From Aureobasidium sp. EXF-3400 (Eukaryota > Ascomycota > Dothideomycetes > Dothideales > Saccotheciaceae), in contig SWBL01000180.1 in NCBI GenBank assembly GCA_024195585.1, positions 1-64,000 of the forward strand: 64,000 nucleotides of DNA, written 5' to 3'. The translations under genes and the position numbers were made by a program. Each line of letters begins with the position of its first letter. Positions within the stretch are counted from its first letter, which is position 1. The notes under the pieces were generated by a model. That model saw nothing but the letters and a program-made list of their open reading frames with translations. It was not told where the DNA came from and did no database searches. This document shows, in pieces, positions 23,156 to 33,080 of the stretch.

Positions 23156-23160
23156 AAAAA
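23156..23160 (-). terminator. RNA polymerase III terminator of the tRNA-Gln gene
   Basis: A run of five T on the minus strand lies 16 nt past the 3' end of the tRNA. This is the usual position and form of a pol III stop. Confidence 0.7.
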
Positions 23161-23200
23161 TTATGTGACACTGATGAGGTCGTACTGGGGCTCGAACCCA

Positions 23201-23251
23201 CTAGGGTATGTTAGACATTGCTCAGGTGGACCAATTATGCCTGTAACTTAC
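23201..23251 (-). other. 51-nt GT-AG insert in the tRNA T-stem, spliceosomal-intron-like
   Basis: On the minus strand it starts GTAAGTTAC, has GTCTAACATACCCTAG at its end, and is 51 nt long. Donor, branch-like site (TCTAAC, about 10 nt before the end) and acceptor equal those of the protein-gene introns in this window. The boundaries needed to restore the T-stem are exactly the GT and AG boundaries. Confidence 0.8.
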
Positions 23252-23262
23252 GGACTCAAGAA

Positions 23263-23276
23263 GATTTGATTACTCA
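23263..23276 (-). other. Canonical tRNA intron (14 nt) in the anticodon loop
   Basis: It lies between tRNA positions 37 and 38, the standard site cut by tRNA-splicing endonuclease. It starts TGAG and ends AATC. Confidence 0.8.
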
Positions 23277-23313
23277 TCAAAATCTTGCGTGCTAACCACT
23301 ACACTATACAACC

Positions 23314-24083
23314 AAGTTGTTGCCGAAATGACCAACACATCCATACTATCGCTAAAACATACAGGGAAGCACTTGACCAAGATTCGTTCGCGTGGTCATT
23401 ATGAGGACACGATGAGGACACAAAATCGACTGAATTAGCTCATTACTCATTAACCCAAACTTCTATCACCAAGGGACGCTTCTTTCCTTTCCACACTTTT
23501 ATATTGCGCGCAACAACCCCTGGTCCACTATGGATGTCTCATACAACCTTGCTCAACCGAATGGCGTTCTGTCCTCGTTTTCGAACCGCCGCGGATCAGG
23601 AACCGTGCTCCGAGCTCGATCGAAGCAATCTCAGCAACACGCTTGAAGCTTTCCCATTTTGGTGGGGCTCTAAAGCTTCCAGATTCGCGGATCACGATGT
23701 GACTTCAACATGGGAAATCTCCATCTCGTCTACGTTACGAAAAGAAGTCAGAGAGAGTTGAGCTGTTGTCACTCACAGTCATATTCATCTCTGGTGCACC
23801 AAATCCACCAAGTCTCCCTGACACCTGGGCTGTTCTGGCTACGATCCAGAGACGTTCCATCTCGTACGCTAAGAGCGTTCAGTCACGTCATTGACATGCT
23901 CTAAAAGGTAAAGTCATAACATGTTCAAGCCAAGTCAACATTGCGACCGGTAGCAAGCGGTCTTTGAATCACTCCGGTGTCCGACTCAAATAATGAGCGT
24001 AGGTAGCTGCGCTGTTCTTTCCTCAAAACGCTCAAATCAAGATCATTCTACATTGTTACTTGCTAGTGCCTGAGTTGCAAATC
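23314..24083. other. Intergenic, tRNA to CFA-synthase-like gene
   Basis: 770 bp without a supportable gene; short ORFs have no family resemblance. It must hold the upstream region of the tRNA gene and the promoter of the methyltransferase gene. Confidence 0.4.
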
Positions 24084-25642
24084 ATGGTCAATTCAACACA
24101 GACTTCCGGCCCTTTGCAGGCATTGAGCGGTTATGTGGCATCCTATGGCTGGGGCCCTCTACTGTCCGTTTCGCGCAGTACTGTTCTTTCGCTATTGTCG
24201 CGCATTCAGATTGGACATTTGAGAGTAACGGATGTGGATGGAAGAGCGTCCACCTATGGACATAAACAAATCGTCAATGAATCATCAGAGAAGAGTGTAT
24301 ACTCTCTGCCAAACGTGGAGTTGACTGTGCACAAAGATGTATTCTGGGTGCGCATGTTGCTCTTCGCGGACATGGTAATAATGACGATACTGCCATTCGA
24401 CTGGTTTCCTTGGGCTAACCAAAGGCTAGGGTTTTGCAGAGAGCTACATGCTTGGAGAGGTCTCTTGCTCCGACTTGACAGAGTTCTTTAGGGTTGGAAT
24501 CAACGTTATCGACCTTCAAAGCACATACTAATGCGACCAGTTATTCATTCTCAACCGCGCACATCTCTCGAATGGATCTACGCTCACGTCGAATCTTTCC
24601 GGCAAACTCTCGTACCTGCTCCGCAAGACAAACACGCTTACAACCGCTCGCCTCAATATCGCTGCGCATTACGACATCTCCAACGACATGTTTGCTGCAT
24701 TTCTGTCCCCAGACATGACCTACTCTTGCCCAATTTGGCTACCGAAATCGGATCCTCAATCCTCAGAAGAGACGCTCGAGCAAGCTCAGATGCGCAAATT
24801 AAGACGCTTTATCACCAATGCAAAGATCAAGCAGGATGACCATGTATTGGAGATTGGCACTGGTTGGGGTAGTTTTGCCATCTTGGCTGTACGGGAGACT
24901 GGATGTCGCGTCACCAGTCTGACCTTGTCAATCGAGCAGAAGGCTTTAGCTGAAGAAAGAATCGCGGAAGCCGGATTCACAGACCGTATCGAGGTTCTTC
25001 TATGCGACTATCGCGCTTTGCCGACACCAAGAGATGGAAAGCTATACGACAAGGTTGTCAGCATTGAGATGCTGGAAGCAGTAGGCAAGGAATACCTTGA
25101 CACATATTTCCAATGCGTCGATAAGCTTCTGAAGCCAGAAGGGGGTGTCGCAGTGTTTCAGTGCATTACGATGCCAGAAAGCGTAAGCACAAGCTTCTAC
25201 CGCATACAATAGATGAGACGCTAACCATTGCAAGCGTTATGATGCATACAGCAACTCGGACGATTTCATCCGGCGATACATCTTCCCTGGTGGCCACCTC
25301 CCCACTGTTACTCAACTACTAGACTCCGTCAGAGCTGGATCCTCTTGCAGGCTGATCCCAGAATCTGTGGAAAATATTGGCCCGCACTACGCAAAGACAT
25401 TACGACTGTGGCGCGAAGAATTCATGCAGAATTTCGACCAACAAATCAAACCTTCGCTGCTACAGGACCATGAAGGCATGACCGACAAAGATGTTGACCT
25501 GTTCCGCAGGAAGTGGGAGTATTACTTCGCTTACTGCGAGGCGGGCTTCGTCACCAAGACTCTAGGTGATGTTATCTTCACTGTTGGAAGGGAGGGTTCA
25601 GTGGAAATGATGGAAGACGTGCCCATTTGGTTGCATCGTTGA
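24084..25642 (+). CDS. Cyclopropane-fatty-acyl-phospholipid synthase-like methyltransferase
   Basis: Model join(24084..24374,24430..24492,24541..25182,25235..25642), 467 aa. These SAM-dependent enzymes add a methylene or methyl group to acyl chains of membrane lipids. Visible motifs are ADMGFAESYMLGEV (exon 1-2 junction), HYDISNDMFAAFLSPDMTYS (about residue 165), the SAM-binding VLEIGTGWGSFAI, SIEMLEAVG, FIRRYIFPGGHLPT, and YFAYCEAGF near the end. The order and spacing match bacterial CFA synthases and their fungal relatives. All three introns are short and in phase, so the gene is well adapted to its host. The N-terminal 95 residues are less conserved. Lipid product and cellular site cannot be read from sequence; sphingolipid C9-methyltransferase is a related alternative, but the two N-terminal membrane helices expected there are not evident. 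Confidence 0.88.
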
Positions 25643-26019
25643 AACAAAGCAGAAAAAGGTTTCTCGATATATGATTAATGTAACAGGCCAGAGGGTTGAA
25701 CGTAAATGCCGAGGAGGTATAGAATAGCAGGAGATACCCCAATTGCGCCACATAGACTTGCGCCAATTAATGTTTTGAGACACATCTCATACGATAATTT
25801 TTGGCAAGGCAACTATTCAAACTGTGGTCATGAGTGATGAATCAGATTTATGATATTTTATTGGTTGTGCTGTAACAAATGGAAAGATCGATCTAGACTC
25901 TAGGTAGTCTAGTGGCGTCAGGGTGCGACAGAAACTTGAGCGCGTCTCAAGTCTGTCCAGACTTCAACTTTTTGTCCGAACAACATCGGTCAGGGACATA
26001 TTGTCTAACATCATTGGAG
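25643..26019. other. Intergenic, 377 bp
   Basis: AT-rich 3' flank of the methyltransferase gene and upstream region of the channel gene. Nothing else seen. Confidence 0.4.
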
Positions 26020-28371
26020 ATGGACTCATATGCTCTGAAGACACATCTGCCTGTGCAGCTGCCACGAATTGGTAAAAATGATCCTTTCAACGTGCTGATC
26101 CAAAAGCTTGCAAGGTAGATAGGTCCAAGGTATTTTCATCCAAGCCGGGATCGTTTACTAATGCACTTGCCAGATACTTCACAGATCTCGTGGAGAAACC
26201 CATCACGTTCGAGGAATTCCGAACCACCCAGGATCATCTGCTTACTCCCTTGTGTCGGCATCTGCTCCATGACGTACACCACCCAGCATTGGTCGCAGCA
26301 CTGCTGTAAGACAGACCCTTCTGAGAATTATACCGAGCTGATATTGTATCCCAATAGCGTTCTCAAAGGCCACTTTGTCACCCTTGAGGCCGACGAGGAG
26401 CAGGGTATGCACGCCGCTAGAGGGTTCGCTTGTGAAGCGGTCGCTACAAGATTCATCATTGGTTTGGCCGACAGGGAGATAATTGATTCACTTCTCTACG
26501 AGTTACAGATCTCTGATGATTCCGAGACTGACAACCAAATCGTGGATGAGAACCAGCCAGAGCTCTTATCGCCAGTCTCTGAACAGTCTCCTCTGCTGCC
26601 ACGATCAAGTCTACGTTCTCGCGGAAGCTACAGAAGCAGGCTCACTATCCCGGAGGCCTATGATGGAGCGGCCGAAGAATCGACTGCTGCTACTGATGCT
26701 GAACTGGCCGAACAATTTGATGGTCTCAATGCCTTGGAGATTGCAGCTGTGTCGGGAGCCAAGAAGTTCCTTTGTCAGAAACAGGTCCAAAGAATCATCA
26801 ACGCAATCTGGACTGGAGATATCATGTTCTGGAGTAAACTCAGCGCGGATGCACAGAAAAAGGCACAGATCTACCAGCGCAAGTCCATGGATCCTTACTG
26901 TCGCCTGCGTGTCCCCATCTATCTCAAGGCCTTTGAAGTCCTCTTCTTTGTTGCATTTCTGGCATTCTATTTTGCCGTTCTGATGCAGCGTTCATTCTAT
27001 TCGGTTACCACAGCTGAGGTCTTCCTCTACATCTGGATCGCGTCATTTGCTCACAATGAAATTGGAGAGTTCTGGGATGCAGGCCATACCTTCTATCTTG
27101 CAGACTTCTGGTCTCTCTGGGATTTGTTCGTAATTGGCATTGGGGTCGCATTCTTCATCACTCGTAAGTTATGTGCTCATTATGTTCTTGCTGCTCTGCA
27201 TGGTGGTCGGTTGGCTCGCACGAAGACATAATTGGTACATGGTCAAGTTAAGCATATACTGACGAGTCTAGGCATGATTGGCCTGCATCAAGGAAGCGAC
27301 AAAATTATCGACACATCCTTTGATATTCTGGCCCTTGAGGCGCTATTCCTTATTCCTAGAATCTGCTCCCCACTGCTCTCCTTGAACCCTTATTTCGGCA
27401 CCCTGCTTCCATGTCTCACTGCCATGACAAAGGTTTGTTCAAACACCAGCGCCGATCATCTTCTCGTGACTGACGGTGCTACAGGACTTTCTCAAGTTCC
27501 TTTCGCTCGTGGCAATATTGTACTGCGGTTTCTTATCAACCTTCTGCCTTCTAGGAAGAGGCCAGTTTACTTCTCGCCAGATGGCCCTTATCCTAACGAA
27601 GGTTTTCTTTGGAAGCTCATATTTGGGCTTCGACATAAGCGACAAGATCTCACCCTACCTTGGACTTCCATTGATGCTAATCTTTATAACGTTCGTATTT
27701 CATACTCCTTCGTCAACATTCTGATCCTTGAACAAAGACCTCTTCGCTGACTCCAACTTGACTTCAGGTTGACACAGATCCTTCTGATCACTTCGCTCAT
27801 CTCGATTCTGTCTAACAGTCTTTCTAACGTTCTCTCACATGCCAGGGAAGAGTACCTATATGTCTACTCTGTCTTTGTGCTCGAAGCTTCAACATCGAAC
27901 AGACTCACCTATTTCGTTCCTCCTTTGAACCTGTTCTCACTTGCTCTTAGACCTCTGAGACTGTTCTTGTCTGCGGAGCAATTGCGCTACAGTCGCATTG
28001 TAGTTCTCAAGATGACACATTTGCCTCATGTACTCCTCATCAACCTGTACGAAAAGATGCAGTCTGTTCGTAGAAAGAACACTACTGGGTTTGGTCTAGG
28101 GTCACCTCGAGGTATCGAAAAGCCACCCGGTTGGAGACGATCTGTCTTGAACAAGAGACTTTCATCACGATTCCCGTTATTGGCGCCAAACTCAAGACCG
28201 GACACGGGCGTGGACCAATCGCAGGGCTCGCCAGCCTCACAGCCTTCGGCTCCTGCAGCTCCCGTCAACGACATGAAGGCCGTGCTCGATCAGCTCACTT
28301 TGCAGATAGCACAACTCAGAGATGTTATCGAAGAGCAAGAGCGTCAGCTCCAAGCGAACAACACAGATTAG
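26020..28371 (+). CDS. YVC1: YVC1/TRPY1-like vacuolar cation channel
   Basis: Model join(26020..26114,26174..26305,26358..27163,27272..27432,27485..27690,27768..28371), 667 aa, close to yeast Yvc1 in length. Yvc1 releases vacuolar calcium in response to stretch and calcium. The cytosolic N-terminal region has HPALVAALL and LNALEIAAVSGAKKFL, which resembles the yeast LNALELA segment. Membrane helices begin near residue 290 (AFEVLFFVAFLAFYFAVLM) and continue through FWSLWDLFVIGIGVAFFIT to the pore region FFGSSYLGFDISDKISPYLG and a last helix (TQILLITSLISILSN). The C-terminus ends in a coiled coil (LQIAQLRDVIEEQERQLQAN). An apparent stop at 26307 is explained by a 52-nt intron (26306-26357), not a frameshift. 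Confidence 0.85.
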
Positions 28372-29060
28372 CTTTGCACACGCTACCGCGCGGTACCACA
28401 CCAACACTGCTAATAGAAGCGCTCTTGCAGGAGAGTGGAGAACTGAGCGCCAGCTGAGCTAGTTTGATTGATCTAATGTCGAGGCTAGGAAGCTCGTTCT
28501 GTTGGAGTCGTGGGGCTTAAATCATTGTGCAACGGTTTATCTGGATATGAGGCCGAGACACGGCTGAAATAATGTGTGGTTGATTGCTTTGGCCCAAGCA
28601 GCTGGGTCGATGGAGACGCTATTCGGCAGCCGCCATCCGCAGCCGAGGATCGAGAACCGCAAGTCTTAACGGCATACAAAAAGTATCGACAAAATAACAA
28701 CAATCTGAGCAATTAACACTATCAACGTGAAGTTATGGAGTTCCAGGCGTCTGTGAATTCAAGTGTCAGGTGCATGTCTGGAGCTTGGCAGGTACCCTAC
28801 CACCGGGTCTGTTGTTTCCAACTGCTGGTCTCTGTGCGGGACTCGGACCGGAGCCCTTTTTGCATTTAGTTGTAGGATGCGCCTGGGTTGTTGCTCATAA
28901 CCGCTCTTGTTCCTTGAGTTGCCTTTGCACCGCCTCTACTGTCAAAATTAGTATGTCAAAACCTATCAAAGCGCTTTGAATTTAACATCAACGCCAGCAA
29001 CTACAACTAACCGCTGTCATCGTTCTGAACAGATAGATTGTTCCAAATATTCCTTTCATC
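28372..29060. other. Intergenic, 689 bp
   Basis: Between two plus-strand genes. No coding potential recognised. Confidence 0.4.
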
Positions 29061-30046
29061 ATGCAACATCCAAATCACTGGGGCCCCGAGCTCTATTACC
29101 ATCCAGGATACCAACTAGAAAGTCATCGAGATTTTGATTCTGGCCCTTGGCGAAGCTCCGTGGAAACCGAGAAACAGTTTTGGGCAGGATTGACACAGCC
29201 TGGATTCGAAGCTGTCACCTATCCTGAATTCTCTGGTTCCGTTTTGTCAAGTTCTGGATTCACAAGCTTGGATTCGGCGGATGTGAAGCACGAACACAAC
29301 TCGATTCCGGACTGTAAATGGTCACCAACTCTGACAAACTCGAGTCTGGTTTCAAACACTCCATCGCTTCCGACAACACACTCGATGCCCTTGACAGACA
29401 GTGCTGTGCGTATGGATGGCGTGGAGAGTCCGACTCAGTGGCTTGCATCCCACCAACTGCACAACACGACTGATGCTTCTGGACAGCATTCCTCACGCCG
29501 TTGGTATGACACTCACGCTGGAGTCAGAGAGGATGTTTTGACGCAAGACTGGCGTCGGAGACGAGCTTCCATTGAGCAGTGGCCTAGACACATCCAGCAT
29601 TCCGAGGCTGAAGTGCAAGCATTACTAGACAGGCCACGCAGAATCAAGACCACAGCAGAGAATGCCAGGTTCCATTGCAACGAATGCGACAAAGGATTTC
29701 AGCGTGTCTACAATCTTCGTAGTCACATGCTCAAGCACGAAGCCACGAGGGAGAAGATCAAATGCCCTCATGCCGGGTGCAACAAGAGCTTTGACAGAAA
29801 GACTGACCTTAGCCGCCATGAGCGCAGTGTACACTTACACTTGCGAGAACACAAGTGCGTCTTATGTGGGTCTTTGTTTGCAAGAAAGGATACGCTTGTT
29901 AGGTACGTCGAATCTGCCATTTCCCCTCTGCATAGTGTGCTGACCAAAATCGATAATGCAGGCACATCGAAGGCAGCTGCTCAAAACGAACAGGAGTGGA
30001 TCGCAAACGACTCAAAGATTCGCTGGCTCCAGCGTTCGTGGACTAG
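29061..30046 (+). CDS. C2H2 zinc-finger protein with three C-terminal fingers
   Basis: Model join(29061..29902,29962..30046), 308 aa. Fingers: FHCNECDKGFQRVYNLRSH (about residue 210), KCPHAGCNKSFDRKTDLSRH, and KCVLCGSLFARKDTLVRH-IEGSC. The third is completed only across the intron (donor GTACGT, acceptor TGCAG), which supplies HIEGSC and gives a C2HC form. Without splicing the ORF runs to 30077 in another frame and lacks the finger end. The N-terminal 190 residues are Ser/Thr-rich and unstructured. A basic tail (SKRTGVDRKRLKDS) follows the fingers. Probable nuclear regulator; ortholog not recognised. It borders the largest gene-poor stretch in the window. Confidence 0.82.
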
Positions 30047-31479
30047 TATGCCGACATATGCTGATGCCGACTTGTGAGGTTGAGGAAGCATGACCAGTAC
30101 CTCTTTAAGGATTCAGCCGTGTTAGCTCGTTCGGTTCACGCCTAGCCTACGAGCTGCAGCCGCTAAGCGCGGTCGTATGCACAGGTGATGAGAACCCCAA
30201 CAGGTGCCGATCCTGACTCGTGCATACATTGCGTTGATGATTGGATGTGGATGCCTGTTAGATGAGCCGATACTGCTGAGCCAATCATGAATCTGGTCTC
30301 AACACCACAGGCGGGGGCATTGCGTGGAGATGCATGCTCTGGGCGCATTGTTGAGATGAGGGCTGAACAAATATTTGAAAGACACGTGTAACACAGTAGC
30401 ACAAAGAGCTGATCCAATTATCAGATGACTCCAACGGGTCCTTATCATGTGCAAGTTGTGAATAGTTGGCAGATAGCCAGGAAGCAGAGATTTCGGCTTG
30501 GAAAGAGCAAGGGCCCTGGGTAAATCAGAGATGAGGTCTGATGATATGCAAGAGATGATCGCAAACCCCTGGAGCCGGAAGGAGCAGGTCAGGGTCCACA
30601 CGTTGAAAGATGGCATCCGAGGAATTGACTTTTGATCAGGCGGGGAAGATTTCTCACCGGCTCAAAGTCTATTACTTTATTTGAACCACTGTCCTACAGT
30701 CGTGTCATGGATTCATGATAACACTCAGCTGTCGAACGGATGGAGCGCCCAAGTGCTCGGAACAGTTCCGTTTCGACCTTCTTGTTATGGCTGGGCTTGC
30801 GCCGAGGTGGGTCATCCACCGTGCCGGTCCACACTGAAGAAACTGGAATTGGTAATGCAGCCTGATGTCGTACATAGATTAGGTAGAGTAATCAAGGTGT
30901 GCACATTAAATCCACATTGGCGTCCATCACCTCATTGTTGTTTCTCTTTTGCCACTTGTGTGATAACTACAGTCATGGCTCAGCTCCTTCGAAGACGGAC
31001 GAGATCCCGATCGAAGTCGTTTCACGGTTGGCAGTGGCCCTTGGGCCTCAGAAACTTCCAATAAATCATATCGCTACACAGATCTAGAACTAACAATGCA
31101 TATCTGTGGATTGTAGCTCAAACAATATGCACGGTATGGTCACCCAACGTCCTTCCTAATATCGCAGTTGCATGATCTCGGGATCCAATGGCGTCCATGG
31201 ATTGCGCACGTGAGTCAAGCCTCCTGGCCAGGTTGTTACTGAGCCTCGACTCGGTGTACAATGCTACAGAATAGCTGTTCTTGATATGAAAAACATCCAG
31301 TTTGGGTTGGTGAACGAACCAGAGACACTCATTCAAGCGAAACGTAGGACCGGATGCATGGAGGAAATTTGGCATTGTTATAATACAAGCGCACTATTTT
31401 AAGCCTTGGCAAGGGTGGGGTATTTTAAAGCCACAAGAAAATGAAGTGTACAGGAAGAAAAGCTCGCAATTAAGACCTA
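30047..31479. other. Gene-poor stretch of 1.4 kb
   Basis: The longest region without a supportable gene. ORFs of 60-127 codons occur on both strands but show no family motif, splice structure or codon bias. No repeats or transposon ends were seen. It could hold a noncoding RNA, decayed gene or long UTRs. Confidence 0.4.
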
Positions 31480-32493
31480 TCACATAAAGTCTCCGCTACC
31501 GAAGTTGTTGAATGGATTTGGTGGACCACCGAAGCCTGATGGACCGCGAGGACCGACTGGATCAAATCGGCTGCCTGGAGGTGCTTGTGGATTGTAACCT
31601 CGACCTCTTGGATCATGAAAGTCGGGTAGAGTTGGATGCATACCGCCACCACCAAATCCAGGGCCAGAGCTACCAAATGAATCCCTGGGACCGAGGCCTT
31701 GAGGGTAGAGATCTCTTTCACCAATGTTACCAAAACCCGGATGGGGACCGCCGACGGGACGAAGCGGTCTGTTCAAGTCGTAAGGATCTTCGAAACCTGG
31801 TGGAGCAAGTTCTCCGTGTGGAAAGGGATATGGAGTCTGGGCGAGAGGATCGTGGAAGGGGTGAGGGCGAGCGGGAGGCTGACGATCGTCACGCGAAGGA
31901 TCGTGACGAGCAGTGTCGGGGTCTCTGGCAGGCTGTCGGGTAGATTGTGTAGTAGACTCTTGGTAGCCATCTTTCTGAAGTGACGGCACGAGTTTCTGGA
32001 TGATGTTGATGCGCATGAGAGAACCGTAATCAGAGAGGCGTCCGTTGGATATAAAGAGATTGAAGAGGTTTCTGGCATCTGGTTCTGACAAAGTGAATGG
32101 CATGGAACCTTCAGAAGTGTAGTCGGCAGCTTTCACATCCAGGGTAGCCGTCTTGTCGTCGCCGAGACCCATGGCCAAGACGACGGCCTTGTTGCCCATA
32201 CGGTTGACCTTTAGCAAGTATTCCATGGACGACTGGGTGTGAGCGTATCGGAAGGCGTAGTTGGGGGCGTGTGAATTCCAGCTGGCGGGCAGTCGAGGGG
32301 GGTTGTCAACGGTGATGCGGTCGTCATCGCCGAGGCCTATCAGACGGAAACCGACGGCAAGCATCGAAGCATGGCTTGCCAGAGCGATGGCGTCGAAGGG
32401 AGTGTGGATGTGGGGAGTGCTTTCTTCAGGCAGCGTGGAAGCCATGACGCTGGCCAGTGAGTCTGCTGAGAGGATGTTGCCTACAACAGTCAT
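31480..32493 (-). CDS. Proteasome inhibitor PI31-like protein
   Basis: Single exon, 337 aa from ATG 32493; upstream in-frame residues look like leader. PI31 (yeast Fub1) binds the 20S proteasome. The N-terminal FP-like domain is visible at about residues 15-165 (PFDAIALASHASMLAVGFRL, YAFRYAHTQSSMEYLLKVNR, KAVVLAMGLGDDKTATLDV). The C-terminal half is Pro/Gly/Arg-rich with the repeated PPGF/DP and GPRG words and ends in FNNFGSGDFM, the disordered proteasome-binding tail of this family. Domain order and length agree with fungal PI31. Confidence 0.88.
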   Translation of the reverse strand: MTVVGNILSADSLASVMASTLPEESTPHIHTPFDAIALASHASMLAVGFRLIGLGDDDRITVDNPPRLPASWNSHAPNYAFRYAHTQSSMEYLLKVNRMGNKAVVLAMGLGDDKTATLDVKAADYTSEGSMPFTLSEPDARNLFNLFISNGRLSDYGSLMRINIIQKLVPSLQKDGYQESTTQSTRQPARDPDTARHDPSRDDRQPPARPHPFHDPLAQTPYPFPHGELAPPGFEDPYDLNRPLRPVGGPHPGFGNIGERDLYPQGLGPRDSFGSSGPGFGGGGMHPTLPDFHDPRGRGYNPQAPPGSRFDPVGPRGPSGFGGPPNPFNNFGSGDFM

Positions 32494-33080
32494 GTTGGGC
32501 GATGTGATGCAGACACTTGCAGATGGTTGGTAGTTGTTGCTCCGGAGAGATAGCCAAAGGTGACGAGTTGGATGTGTTGTCGATGGACATGTAAGATGCA
32601 AAATAGTGATGGTAGATGCGCCTACCTAGGCAGCCAAGTCGATGACGATGATCTGTAGCGGATACTCCCGCTGCACTAGGCCGTGCTCGGTAGTGTGTTT
32701 TTCGGCAGCCCAGAATGGCTTCGTTCTGTTGGACGAAAGGGTATTTGTCCTTTGTAACTCGCGCTTGAGCGCTGGCAGAGTGTAAAGTGCCTAGCAGTAG
32801 GCCGGAGGCGGGTCTGTTTGTCTGACTGGAGAAGATCTGGGCGGTAGACAGAGGGTAATGTATCGCGATTAAATACCCCGCATACTTGTAGCTTTATCTC
32901 GGAACGGCGGCACCCGAAGGCTAGGGTCGGTGGGCACGTGCTGATGGGTGGGCAGAGACAGAGAGCCGTCAGCGTGACAGAAAGGCGTCTGCAAGTTAGC
33001 AAGTGTTTCGACGGGCAAGCATGCCCATGTCTCTAGAAAATCACACGACACATCGCGGGTTGGCGTCACGTTGATGGGCA
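32494..33080. promoter_or_regulatory. Divergent spacer, PI31 / RING protein
   Basis: 587 bp between divergent starts; must hold both promoters. No specific element recognised. Confidence 0.4.

Larger units (their letters stand above)
23177..23313 (-). tRNA. tRNA-Gln(UUG) with two introns, one of spliceosomal type
   Basis: The cloverleaf was read by eye on the minus strand. Acceptor GGTTGTA (23313-23307) pairs with TACGACC (23184-23178), discriminator T at 23177. The D-stem GTGT/GCAC encloses AGTGGTTA. Anticodon stem CAAGA (23287-23283) pairs with TCTTG (23261-23257); the loop reads TT-TTG-A, so the anticodon is UUG. A canonical 14-nt intron follows position 37. The T-stem CTGGG/CCCAG with loop TTCGAGC forms only if 23251-23201 is also removed. 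The variable loop is then AGTC. A-box and B-box (GGTTCGAGCC, 23198-23189) are intact, and a T5 terminator follows. Every stem is complete after removal, with one T-G pair in the acceptor and one in the D-stem, which argues against a decayed pseudogene. Confidence 0.88.

Noticed and set aside
23177..23313. Reading the interrupted tRNA as a decayed pseudogene
   Set aside because: All four stems pair completely after removal, pol III boxes and terminator are intact, and the insert has exact intron borders. Decay would not leave these.
26300..26360. Apparent frameshift or stop in the YVC1-like gene
   Set aside because: A GTAAGA...AATAG intron of 52 nt removes it and joins HPALVAALL to VLKGHFVTLEA, matching the family.
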